A DNA stretch of 64,000 nucleotides. Source: Akebia trifoliata. Taxonomy: Eukaryota > Streptophyta > Magnoliopsida > Ranunculales > Lardizabalaceae. This document shows, one piece after another, positions 34,953 to 45,228 of the stretch; position 1 is the stretch's first letter; each line of letters starts with the position of its first letter. Location: NCBI GenBank assembly GCA_017979445.1, contig CM030711.1, forward strand, positions 45,989,560 to 46,053,559, in the 5' to 3' direction. Made by a program: the position numbers and the translations under genes. The notes beneath the pieces are model-generated. The model searched no databases. It was not told the origin of the DNA and saw only the letters and a list, made by a program, of their open reading frames with translations.

Positions 34953-36034
34953 GTTGAATGAAATTTCGCTGGTCCAAATGTCTAATCAGAAGCAAAAGAT
35001 AATTTTGTCATTCTTTTGACCTGCACCGGATATGGAATGATGAAATAGATAGAACAAATCCTCGAGATTGAAAAGGAGGCGAGGTATCTGTGCAGCCATT
35101 GATTTAAGATAAAAGATGCATAACCCGTCAAAAAGAAATTGAATAAGAAACAGAGTAATCCCACTCACAGCAAGCCAATTTTTGCAATGAATGTAAAGAC
35201 TAATGATACGTATCGCCTTAGACAAAAAAGATTGCACATTGTCAATAGATAATTTTCAGAGGCTTCACATCATTCTCCTGAAGTAAACTGTTTTCATCAT
35301 ATATACTTATGTGCTAAGTAGAGCATGCACATTGGTACAACCACCCATATATGATACTATCCCATCACATTAAGGTAGACAACCTCTACCAATATCGTCC
35401 TGAAGACTCTCGATGAACTAAAATTCATTGTTAAGAGAATCATTTTTTCCATGGGTCACGCAGCTTCTTGTTCTAATAAGGTCAATGTAATGCTTTTATT
35501 CCTCAGTCAAAATTAAGCTTAACTAATTTCTAAGTAGCTGAAGTCTGATGTGTATGACCAAATAGTTAATTTTCCTCTAAAAGCAAACCAAGGATTGTGC
35601 TCATTTTAGAAAATTTCAAATATTTTTTTTTTGAGAGGGTGGGTGGGGGGGGGGGGGTGGATATAAGAAATCAATATACTACAGTTGACAACAAAACAAC
35701 AAAGTGAAGGACATTACTTCATGCATTTCCAAGAACTCTGGGAAATGTAAAACATTTCTTTTATGCATCGTTACTAAGGCACAATTCACAAAGAATCTGC
35801 AATATTTTCCTCTCTCTCATCTGAGCATAAATCTCAAGTCTAGAATCGGTGAAAGGAATTAATGTCAAAAAATTTATTGATAAACATTTTGTAGCAAAGT
35901 AATCTAAATATGGAATACAGGAGTTGATTACTGCTACATAAGACAGTCAATCATTGCTTTCATCATAACTGCATGGTCTGGAAATATGTATCCTGTTCTG
36001 CCAGTTCATTTCAACTAGAGCCATATCTTCTATT
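34953..36034. other. Upstream of the EF-Ts ATG, probably its 5'UTR intron
   Basis: No coding signal. A G-rich tract lies at 35637-35659. A pyrimidine-rich acceptor (ttttgcttctgattag on the minus strand) lies 26 nt upstream of the ATG, so much of this stretch may be intron of the EF-Ts transcript. Confidence 0.4.
35637..35659 (+). repeat. G-tract with quadruplex potential
   Basis: gggtgggt followed by a run of about 13 G, then tgg: at least four G3 runs in about 23 nt. Confidence 0.7.
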
Positions 36035-36230
36035 AAAACATTTTCTCTTCAAATCTTTTCTTACTACCTCACCACGTCTTTTGACACCCTTCGCTCACCA
36101 CACCTTCAACTTGCACTAAAGAGCTCCCTCTCATAGATGTTTTCATTGGTCTCAGTTGTACATGTTTCGTATGAACATGATGGTCATTGATTCTAGCATT
36201 CTACTCTATAAAGCGTAAGGTGGTCTTATT
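36035..36230 (-). mobile_element. RTE-type LINE 3' coding fragment
   Basis: On the minus strand the translation contains a degraded ETNENIYEREL ... GCQKTWW ... EEKMF segment, like the C-terminal end of plant RTE reverse transcriptases. It aligns with the copy at 36800-36930. Confidence 0.5.
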
Positions 36231-36410
36231 TATGTCCTACAAATTTATCATTTAGGTTGTTGTATGAATCAGTCACAAAGCACTCAGAAAGAACATCACC
36301 ACTTTAACCATCCAACTCTAATACTATGAGAAACATCCTCAACCTCTCTTGTTCTGGATTATTTGAGGGCATCCACCGTCCATCAATCCAGCTAATGGCT
36401 CCAAATCTTT

Positions 36411-36775
36411 TTTTTTTTTTTGGATAAATGAAAATTTTATTAATAAGAGGACAAGGTGTCCTCAAGAAGAAAGGTACAGACAGGAACAACAAGCAACTAG
36501 TTTCGCCCTTTACCAACTAAATCCCACCTACAAATAAAATCCTCGAAAAACAGCCCTATAAACTCAATAAACTGTTTACACCAAAAAAATATGAGACCGA
36601 TAATATCCAAAAATACGTCTAGAATTGAATGCTCTCTCCCTTCAAAAACTCTCCCATTCTTCTCCTTCCATAAGCCCCAGCAAACGGCAAAAGGGACAAA
36701 CATCCACATAATCCTCTCTCGATCGGAAAAGGCAGGAGTCTTCAAATGAAAAAAGAGATTACGGACCCAACAGGG
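36411..36775 (-). mobile_element. 5'-truncated L1 LINE fragment
   Basis: On the minus strand it encodes the region after zf-RVT (DRERIMWMFVPFAVCWGLWK, then EKNGRVFEG) and ends in a poly(A) tail seen as a T-run at 36409-36421. It is 5'-truncated and appears to abut RTE-derived sequence on its upstream side. Confidence 0.72.
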
Positions 36776-36782
36776 ATGACAC

Positions 36783-37064
36783 CTAGAGCCACATCTGTTG
36801 AAACATGTTTTCTCCAAATCCTTTCTTACTGCCACACTCCACATTCTTTGGCAGCCTTTCTTTGCCACCTTTAACCTGCACTAACTCTTTCTCAAAGATG
36901 TTGTCATTTGTTTCCATCATACTCATTTTATTCCATATTACAATATTATCTTGGCACTTCCAATTTCCAAGTTTTCTCTGTGTCAGCACGTTGACATGAC
37001 ACAACACTTTCCATACATTTAGTCGGACCAATTTTCCCCATTTTTTTAAAAAATGAATTAGCAT
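36783..37064 (-). mobile_element. Second RTE-type LINE 3' fragment
   Basis: Minus-strand translation reads ETNDNIFEKELVQVKGGK, then KGCQRMWSVAVRKDLEKTCF across a frame change. This corresponds to the segment at 36035-36180. The upstream portion (to 37064) is less certain. Confidence 0.5.
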
Positions 37065-37960
37065 TAAGTATGTGGATCATATACTCTAGTAATTTGGGTA
37101 CCTATCTAACTCCAAGTTTCCTTCATGTGCCACAAATTACTAGAGATACAACCTAGGTATCTTGCACCTTATCTTTATTGTGGATCTTTGGTTAATTGGG
37201 TACTCTAAGAGCATCAATAACAATAATATAGTACTTAAAAAAAAAAATAAGTGTACTCTTAAAAGATTAACACTCCTTATTTAATTTGGATGTTGGAGGT
37301 TTAAGCGCCTCTAAGATTACAATTTGCACAATTATACAATCCCTTGTCAGGAAACACTGACCCCCTTCGCAAAATCTCCATTTGATGAGCACATAATCAT
37401 ATATGAGCTATACAACATAGAGTAATCAGTTAATGGAGTTACACTGGTTGCTACTTCTCAATCATCAGTTGAACTTGTGCCCTCGGTCTATGTAAGCCCA
37501 TATATGTTAAATATAGCTCAGGGCTATGTTTACGCCTTTCATCCTAGTTACTCATCCTGCTTCATATATTGCTGTGTAGGGGAAAAAAGGCTCATTTTTT
37601 ATTGTTTTATTTATAAAATAATAGAATCAACCCAGAAGAAAACAACAGAGAGACACAAAATAATATTCCATGAAAGACTCACTTCTACATTACTCACAGC
37701 CCTAAAGAATCCTGAACACACAATATGGAGAAATCAAATAAATTCCAACAGAGATAAACTGAATTACAACATTTTTAATCAGAAAAGAAGAATTAGAACC
37801 TTTAGACAGCAAAATCAAAGCAAAAAATAAAAATAAAAATCACCCCAGTAGAGGAAGTTTACAGTTCTACTCATACAAACTCAAAATCAATAACCCCATT
37901 AATCTAAAAGTGGAATTTTGAAAGGGCAGATTACCCTTTAATCTCCAATGATCACAGAGG
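37065..37960. other. No gene recognised; possible EF-Ts 5'UTR exon at the right edge
   Basis: An open frame of 117 codons (37477-37830, +) has no domain and poor coding character. The stretch at about 37850-38020, read on the minus strand, could be a 5'UTR exon: a GA-rich leader followed by a possible donor near 37845. Inference only. Confidence 0.35.
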
Positions 37961-37967
37961 AGCCCAA

Positions 37968-37992
37968 GTCCTCTCTCTCTCTCTCTCTCTGT
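37968..37992. repeat. (CT)n microsatellite
   Basis: About 11 CT repeats. On the minus strand this is a GA-rich leader-like tract. Confidence 0.95.
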
Positions 37993-38147
37993 ATGTCTGT
38001 CTGTGATGATAGGCTTTTTCTTCCTTTCTGGGAGTTAGAAAGAAAGGAATGAAAGGTGGGGTTTTAAGTTCTTATCCCATTGGTTTTTTGGCTAAGAGAT
38101 GGACAAGCAAATTTGCTGCTTCACACAAGCCATGAATTGGTGGGTCC

Positions 38148-38233
38148 CACGTGTTTTCAACGGTCCGATTGACACCATTGATATCCTTTGTCCTCTGCGA
38201 CCTGGACATTTTTTGGGCCTAAATCTAGGCCCA
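38148..38233 (-). promoter_or_regulatory. Candidate promoter for the EF-Ts gene: G-box plus paired site II motifs
   Basis: CACGTG lies at 38148-38153, TGGGCC at 38214-38219 and GGCCCA at 38228-38233. Site II motifs are typical of plant translation and organelle-biogenesis genes. They sit just upstream (minus strand) of the GA-rich tract, so I infer the EF-Ts transcript may start near 38.0 kb and splice to near 34978. Confidence 0.35.
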
Positions 38234-38299
38234 AGGTGCATGATGGATGCCTAACTAATGATGTACACGAAGCATTTTCTGGAGCTACAGTTCAGACTT

Positions 38300-39040
38300 T
38301 TCTTAAGACATGAAAAAGGATGCTATGGCTGATCTTAGTCCGTTACTGGCCTGGGCCATGATCAACCTAAAATTAGTTTGGTATAATACGTTAGGCCCAA
38401 GACAAGATTACAATTTTAGGCCCAATTTAGGATTGGCAGGCCTCTTCAGATATCCTGCTCAATTGACCCACGGTCCAAAAGCTTTCACTGTAGTGTAGGA
38501 TTTCCTTTACAAATTTCCTAGGGATTAGGTTCTATGGGGAATCTCTAGACAATATCTTCTCATCGCAGCCTTCACTTATTATAGATTTTTGCCCGAAATC
38601 AGCAAGAAAATGGTTTCCGACGACAAAATTTGGTTTGCAAGTCTATGATTATGCATTTTAATAGTAAAATGGTTTTCCCATTTTGTTGGTGTTAGTGGAT
38701 ATCTTTGTCGCAATATTTAGGAAAATGATTTTCTTGTTTGGGCAGAAAATCACAAGCCCCACCCTTAAAAAACTAAAAACTAAAAACAAACTCTTTTCTA
38801 CATTTTTTATGTGGAATCAAACACCAATAATTTTTTTGGGAAAATTCAATTGTTAAACAGTATTTTCTCAAAAAATGAATTCTTGGAAAAATGTTTTTTT
38901 TTTTCTGGAATCACACCTATGGATTGATTTTCAAACATGAGGCACAAATTCTCAAAGCCTCTTAAAAGGACAGAACTTTTATTGCCGAACCAAATTTTTC
39001 TTAGAGCACTCCAAGATATGTGTAAATTCTTAAAGAATAA
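38300..39040. other. Intergenic, no gene recognised
   Basis: AT-rich sequence between the candidate EF-Ts promoter and the glyoxal oxidase promoter. The short frame at 38310-38498 has no recognisable domain. Confidence 0.5.
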
Positions 39041-39191
39041 TGATGAACGCACACGGTAAATCATACATGGTCTGTACACTGCTGATGTGGCAAGGGCACA
39101 GAACTGCAGATTTTTTTTCATGTATATCCTGAAGAAAAAAGATCTATGGTTCTGTGCCCTGACCATGTCAATTTACCGCGTGCATTCAGCA
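39041..39191. mobile_element. Fold-back MITE, family A copy 6, upstream of the glyoxal oxidase gene
   Basis: Inverted arms share CGGTAAAT, ACATGGTC and GGGCACAGAAC. The core reads GATCTATGGTTC on the right and a degraded CAGAACTGCAGATT on the left. The tip TGCTGAATG is a diverged family-A terminus. A left-arm insertion (ctgtacactgctgatgtggca) breaks symmetry. It ends 293 bp before the ATG at 39484. Confidence 0.75.
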
Positions 39192-39483
39192 CGACTCATT
39201 CTTAAATTACAACATATGAATTGGAGTGTTCTAAGTAAAAGTTGGTATGGCAATAGAATGTCTCCCAAAAAAAAAAAAAATTTGACTCAATTCCCCTACA
39301 ATGTAGCAACAACAAAATACTATTTTGGCCTTTTTCCTTTAAAAAAGAATGGTCTTAAATTTTCCTCCAAGGCTCCAAGTTAGAAAGGATGGAGGACCAT
39401 TCGACCCACCCAAGAGAGAAGAGAAGGAAATAAGAGACCACCCTCTGCGAAAAGCAAGAGCTACCCCCATTGGAAAACCTTCA

Positions 39484-40377
39484 ATGGAGGTCTCACTTAG
39501 AATCCTATGTCTTCTCTCACTCCTCCTTGGTGTCGCCATTTCGCAATCTCTCACCCCCACGAATCCTTTGGATCCCTTCAATGTTTTCCAAGGAGGTGAT
39601 AATAGTGGAGGGGGTCAAAATGTAGGTGGTGGGAAGGTGAGGAGGAAATCGAATGATTATGAGACCACTTATAAGGGTGGGTGGGAGCTCGTTTGTGAGA
39701 ATTCGCTTGTATCGGCCATGCATATGATCTTACTTCCTAATAATAAGGCTATCATATTCGATGCCACCGTCTTCGGGCCTTCTCAAGTTCGTTTACCCAA
39801 TGGAGATTGTCGTCGAGTTCCTGACACCAAGAAGTTGAAGAATCAAACAGATTGTTTTGCTCATGCAATAGAATATGACATAGACACAGCAGAAATTCGT
39901 CCGTTGGAGGTATATTTTTAACATTTTCACCATTTTCTTCTATCATAAACTTACATGATCTATGTGTCTCATTGTCATTATTGTCCAAGCCTTCCTGCAA
40001 AAATGTGTAGTTGGCTACACGAACCTTATGTTGACAACCATATTTATCCTAAAAGACCAATCTAATGGGGAAGGCCAACTATGAATATGAGAGGGTCACG
40101 GATTGAACTAGGGCACGGTACGTGAGTATATGACACCCATGAGCGGAAGTAGATAACACAACACTCAACGCTCCCCCTCACCCATAAAGGTAAAAAATTC
40201 CTTCAAAGAGACTTGAACCTGTGACCATGTTGACAATCATTTACCCCAAAAAACTGATCTAATGGGGAAGGAACAACTATGAATATAAGAGGGTCATGGG
40301 TTGAATTGGGGCACGATATGTGAGGACGTGACACCTGGGAGCGGGGGCGGATAACACAACACTCAAAACCTTATTCC

Positions 40378-40429
<52 letters not shown>

Positions 40430-42332
40430 GAGGTGGCGAAGTATTTTATACTATCATCCTGATGTGTTTATGAATGTATTGGTATGAGCTACGAAAATAA
40501 TATTTCCTTTCAAGTTATTTTAGCCATATAGTTTTAAAATTCATCGTGCCAATTTGTTTGAACCAACTTGTTGAGTCAAATCAGGAACTTACCATGTTAA
40601 CTTGGAGAAGCGTCGATTATCAAATCCATTTTTGCAGATTTTAAAACAATGGCGTATTTCCCTTTCAATTGTTTTAGTTCCTAATAAGATTCGTTGCAGA
40701 TCCTTACTGACACATGGTGCTCATCGGGCGGGCTCTCTGCTAATGGGACCTTGGTTAACACAGGTGGGTGGAACGATGGAGGAAGGGCAGTTAGGTACAT
40801 TTCTGGATGCGAAACCTGTGATTGGAAGGAGTACCCAACTGCACTCTCAGGGCAAAGATGGTATACTATTGTTTGATAATGTTCTTTTTTTCCTCAAAAG
40901 TCCCAAGATGAAGTGCGAAAAAATCCGCACAAAATTATTTTTATTTCATCTTTTAATTTAAAAAGGGTTTTTATTGTCGTCGTTGAATGATATTTTTATA
41001 CATACCACAAATTCTTACAAACATATTACTTAACGATGAAAATGAAACATCTAAAAGAATTATAGTTGTGGAGGATGCGAAGATTCCTCTGAAGTCTTGA
41101 ACGTTAACATTTCCCTTTATTACGTACTTTGGTCTGATTATGTGTTTTGCCTCGTTAGGTACGCAACTCAACAAATTCTACCCGACAGCAGCTTCATTAT
41201 AGTAGGGGGTCGCCGCATGTTTAACTATGAATTTGTGCCCGCGGAAGGATCATCAAATCCTACTAACTTCAACCTTCCATTCCTCCGAGAGACTACCGAC
41301 ATCTCTGAAAACAATCTATACCCCTTTGTCCATCTTTCGACAGATGGAAACATATTCATCCTTGCTAACAATCGATCAATTCTACTCAACCCCAAGACCC
41401 AATTGATTGTCCGAGAATTCCCAGCATTGCCAGGTGGTTCTCGAAACTACCCAGGATCGGGAATGTCCACTCTCCTCCCCATAAAACTTTACGGAGAAAA
41501 CCCAAAAGTGATTTCCGCGGAAGTCATTGTGTGTGGTGGAGCAAAATCAGAAGCGGCAAAATTAGCTGAGAAAGGCATCTTCTTACCTGCATTACAAGAT
41601 TGTGGAAGAATTAAGATAACGAAAGCGAACCCTAAATGGAAAATCGAAAAAATGCCAACGCCAAGAGTGATGGGTGACATGCACATTCTTCCAACTGGTG
41701 ACCTTCTTATACTCAATGGTGCAAAGAAAGGTACTTCAGGTTGGTTATTTGCTGATGAACCCAATTTCACACCCGTCCTTTATCAACCGATGAAGCCTCG
41801 ACAACAACGATTTGTGGAACTAACGGCGACAACTATTCCTCGAATGTATCACTCATCATCAGCTGTACTACCTGATGGAAGAATTTTAGTTGGTGGAAGC
41901 AATACTAACAATGGGTACAACTTCACTGGTGTTCAATTTCCTACTGAATTAAGAATTGAGAAGTTTTGGCCACCTTACTTGGACCCATTGTTGGCTATAC
42001 ATCGACCGTTGATCTTATCGGATTTCTCGGGAAAGACACTCAATTATGGAGAGAATTTTGAGTTGGAGATTAGATTGATGGAGATTTTATTGAGCAAATC
42101 AGACTTGAAGGTGACAATGTATGCACCACCTTTTACAACTCATGGTTTCTCTATGAACCAAAGGTTATTGGTTTTGGCAACAACATTGGTGACCAATACA
42201 TTATTGCCAGGGGTGTTTCAGATTGGTGTTATAGCACCACCATATGGTGCAGTTGCTCCTCCTGGTTATTATCTTCTTTTCGCGGTGTATCGTGGTGTGC
42301 CGAGTGAAGCTGTTTGGATTAAAATTGGGTAG
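39484..42332 (+). CDS. GLOX: Glyoxal oxidase-like secreted copper-radical oxidase
   Basis: Three exons (39484-39909, 40700-40860, 41159-42332) give 586 aa; introns are GT-AG, phases 0 and 2. The chosen ATG gives MEVSLRILCLLSLLLGVAIS, a clear signal peptide; an in-frame ATG 45 codons upstream would bury it. The Glyoxal_oxid_N beta-propeller runs from about residue 75 (AMHMILLPNNKAIIFDA). A C-terminal domain (DUF1929-like) ends in APPGYYLLFAVYRGVPSEAVW. Residues expected at the copper/Tyr-Cys site are present: C149 (TWCSSGGLSANG), Y219 (GGRRMFNYEF), Y426/H427 (RMYHSSSAVLPDGR) and H524 (TTHGFSMNQR). The family oxidises simple aldehydes such as glyoxal and releases H2O2, outside the cell. Intron 1 holds a duplicated repeat and a TA/TG microsatellite. 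A fold-back MITE lies upstream and another lies 155 bp past the stop. Confidence 0.94.
40030..40367. repeat. Two diverged direct copies of a 140-bp repeat in GLOX intron 1
   Basis: Copies at about 40030-40168 and 40229-40367 share gttgacaa, ctaatggggaagg, aactatgaatat, agagggtca, gggcacg and ataacacaacactcaa. Between them, agacttgaacctgtgacc is a reverse B-box-like motif, so the unit may derive from a SINE. Confidence 0.7.
40379..40424. repeat. (TA)n(TG)n microsatellite in GLOX intron 1
   Basis: About nine TA repeats run into about thirteen TG repeats. Confidence 0.95.
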
Positions 42333-42487
42333 AAGAGATTCAAGCTAGCACCATTTTTTTCTTCTTAATTTGTAATCAACATTTTTACTTTTGTCCTTGA
42401 TTTATTTATTTTATTGCAAATATTAGAATTTATTGTGTCCCCCACCACACACACACACAAACAACACCACCAATCAAAATTGAGTCG

Positions 42488-42641
42488 TGCTGGATTGACT
42501 TCAATTCACACTTTGCTGACATGGAAGTGCACATACAACCATTGATGCCTTTCACTTGCATCTCGATGAAATGAAAAGCATCTATGGTTCCGTACACACC
42601 CCTCCATGTCAGCAAAGTGTGAATTGAGGTTACCCCAGGCA
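42488..42641. mobile_element. Fold-back MITE, family A copy 4
   Basis: The tip TGCTGGATTGACTTCAATTC pairs with gaattgaggttaccccaggca. The arms share CACACTTTGCTGACATGG with its reverse complement, and the core is AACCATTGATGCC / GCATCTATGGTT. It lies 155 bp downstream of the GLOX stop. Confidence 0.85.
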
Positions 42642-43392
42642 TTATTCATCATGGGTTGAAAAGGAAGAGGCTCTGTGTTGGGCTGAAATGGGCCGGGCTA
42701 AGTTAGGCCCTAATACATCCGAGCCAGGCCAACTTGCACATTATCCTTTTGGTGTTTGGCCCAACCATTAAATTCAACGGGTTCAGTCTCGGATTTTGAG
42801 GGTCAATCAGGTTATGTGTAAGACTCGAAGGTTGGATCTTGTTCTTATCAGTTTTCTTTTATATATTTAATAGAGGTGCATCTTGAAACCATGGATTTGA
42901 AAACTCGTGGAGTCGAAACTCGGTCAAGTCGATTTGACTGGAGTTTAGGTAACTCGGCCTCGAAACTCAATGGAGCCGACTTGCCATGTCAACTTGGCAA
43001 ATTGTTGAGAGAACTTGCAAACTCAATCTAGTCGGGTAAGAAACTTGGCTTAGTTATTGGACAATACATTAAAAAAAAAATTGTTTTATCTTTTTAAATA
43101 AAAACTATTTTTAAATATATATAAATTTGACATATTTTATTTGTCTTGTTCGAGTTGAATCACAAATTTACGACTTGAATCAATTCAAAGGACATTTCAA
43201 TTGAGTTTTAAGACTATATGACTTCACCCTATCTTACCTGATTCATCGTTTTGCTTGGAAAAAATTTGGATTTGTGGTTCAAGATTCAGCACCCTAGAAT
43301 GAACTCAGTTGTACGGGTGGGAAGGCATAAATAATTTGCTTCTTGATTTGCTATTTCAGTTTTCTTTTGCATGTATATAGCGTGGCGTTCGG
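42642..43392. other. Repeat-like intergenic DNA, no gene
   Basis: Stretches rich in ggcccg/gggcc and aactcg motifs look like decayed DNA-transposon sequence, but no termini could be fixed. Confidence 0.4.
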
Positions 43393-43890
43393 TAGACAAT
43401 CTTAGGGGACAACGTTGAGAACTTTTTTTTCTCCTATATGGCTTAAAAGTTGTGAGGATGAGAAGATCATCCTCACAAAAAATCAGCCCAATCTGAAACT
43501 TCTAACCCCATTAAAAATGATTTACAAATTAATGATAAAAATCAATGGTTTGTAAACCACTTTTGATGGGGTTTGAAGTTTTAGCTTTGACTGATTTTGT
43601 AAGGATGTAAGAGATCATCCTCACAAAAAATCAGCTCAATTCAAAACTTTTAAGGCATGTGAGACAAATTTTGTCTCCCAACGTTGTCCCCCTAACCCAC
43701 CAGGGTTGTGGCGAGATGGTAAGACACTAGCAGGACAAATGTGATTTGAACCAATGCCTAGTCTATCGAATGAGGCCCTATGGTCTATGGATTGGGCACA
43801 TGTCCAAATACGGTATCAAGGCCTATTGTCTACGGGAATGGCACTGTATCAACAAACAAAAAAACTTATCCCCCTAAGATTGTTTGTCTA
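43393..43890. mobile_element. MITE, family C copy 1, interrupted by a SINE
   Basis: Left terminus TAGACAATCTTAGGGGACAA; right terminus is the inverted partner, split by the SINE, and ends attgtttgtcta. The interior carries inverted copies of atcatcctcacaaaaaatca and cttctaaccccat, shared with copies 2 and 3. Confidence 0.75.
43696..43868 (+). mobile_element. tRNA-derived SINE with 9-bp TSD
   Basis: Starts near ccaccagggttgtggcgag, with A-box-like TGGCGAGATGGTAAG and B-box-like GTGATTTGAACC, and ends in caacaaacaaaaaaac. TCCCCCTAA flanks it at 43687-43695 and 43869-43877. It has split the right terminus of the MITE at 43393-43890. Confidence 0.82.
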
Positions 43891-43959
43891 TAATGTTAAA
43901 GAATTATAAAAGTTAAACCGCAAACAAGTATAGATTGTATTTCTTTTATGGATGGCATT

Positions 43960-44289
43960 TGAAGGCCCTAAAGAGAGCCAAACATTTTTTCAATGTGTGG
44001 GTTAAAAGTTTTGGAATTAGCTGATTTTTATTGAGGATGATCTCTATGATGAGAAGATCATACTCACCAAAAATCAGCCCATTCCATTGGTTTACAAAAA
44101 TCAACGGTCCACAATTCCTCAACTTGTAAACTAAGGTTAGAATTTTCGAAATAAGCTGATTTTTGTTGAGGATAATCTCTTCACCATAGAAGTCATCATC
44201 ACAAAAAATCAGCCCATTCCAAAACTTCCTATCTCTATTTTGAAAAATGTTTGGCACAATGTTTGATTCTTTTTAGGGTCTTCGAACGC
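43960..44289. mobile_element. MITE, family C copy 2
   Basis: The termini tttgaaggccctaaagaga and the inverse of ttcgaagaccctaaaaaga enclose CCAAACATTTTT-CAA arms and inverted atcagcccattcc/ggaattagctgat blocks. Confidence 0.72.
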
Positions 44290-44750
44290 TTCCCTTCTTT
44301 TATATATTTATAGACGGAGAAGAATGCACGTCTGAATTTTTTAGAATAAAAACAAATATTGTGCCTTTACTGTTTGGTGAAAATTTCAGAATCAGAATGA
44401 TTGGATTCACAAATTGATTAATATTTCGCTCCCAATATTCAACAACTTTCACTTGCTATGAGATGACATGAGCTGAGAGGTTTTGAATGGTTCCAAGGCG
44501 GCCTTTCATTTTACTACTCCACATCACGTGAATCACACCACTAAACCAATCTAGATTGGTTTTGGTCCATCCATGTTTGGAGAATGTTTGAGACGCCCCT
44601 CTTGTTAGTTGGTTTTCAAATTAATGACACCATCTTGACTTTGGTCTTCTCTATAGATGAATATAAATGACTTACATGCCCTCATTTTAAACCTGTGTCC
44701 AAAAAACGTTGATTTTTGCTCCCAAAATGACAATCTCATATATATATATG
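44290..44750. other. Spacer between MITEs, no gene
   Basis: No coding frame with domain support and no defined repeat boundary. Confidence 0.5.
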
Positions 44751-45025
44751 GGTCCCGTTCAGCAACAAACATTTTGGCAAACATTTTAGCAAAACAATTT
44801 TCAAAACATGGGTTAGAGGCTTTGGAATGGGCTGATTTTTGGTGAGGATGATCTCTACGGTGAGGAGATCATCATCATCAAAAATCAGCCCATTCCAAAA
44901 CTTCTAACCCCATCAAAAATGATTTACAAAAAACGGACGGTCCACGATTTTTCAACTTGTAAACTGGGGCTAAGCCATGTTTTGAAAAATGTTTTGCCAA
45001 AATGTTTGTTGCTGAACATTTCCCT
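44750..45025. mobile_element. MITE, family C copy 3
   Basis: The long terminal inverted repeats GTTCAGCAACAAACATTTTG and its reverse complement continue as AAAACATTTT-CAAAACATGG. The arms hold GGAATGGGCTGATTTTTGGTGAGGATGATCTC-type sequence and its inverse. It is flanked on both sides by TA repeats, which hides the exact target-site duplication. Confidence 0.85.
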
Positions 45026-45228
45026 ATATATATAATATATATATGTTCCCAAAGCCAATCATTTACAACCTATTTGGTACAATTTTTTTTTACTCTAGTT
45101 TTCAACCTTAAAATTCAATTTTCTTCCATCTTTGACCAAAAACCTTAGATTTTTTGTTTTCAAAATTGGTTATCTTCAACCACTCGGATAAAGTTTTTAC
45201 CCTCATCTTCGACCTTAAGGTTATATTT

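Noticed and set aside
37477..37830. 117-codon plus-strand frame
   Set aside because: No recognisable domain, AT-driven composition and no splice or promoter context.
39349..39483. 45-codon N-terminal extension of the glyoxal oxidase
   Set aside because: It is charged and would place the obvious signal peptide internally; the ATG at 39484 is preferred.
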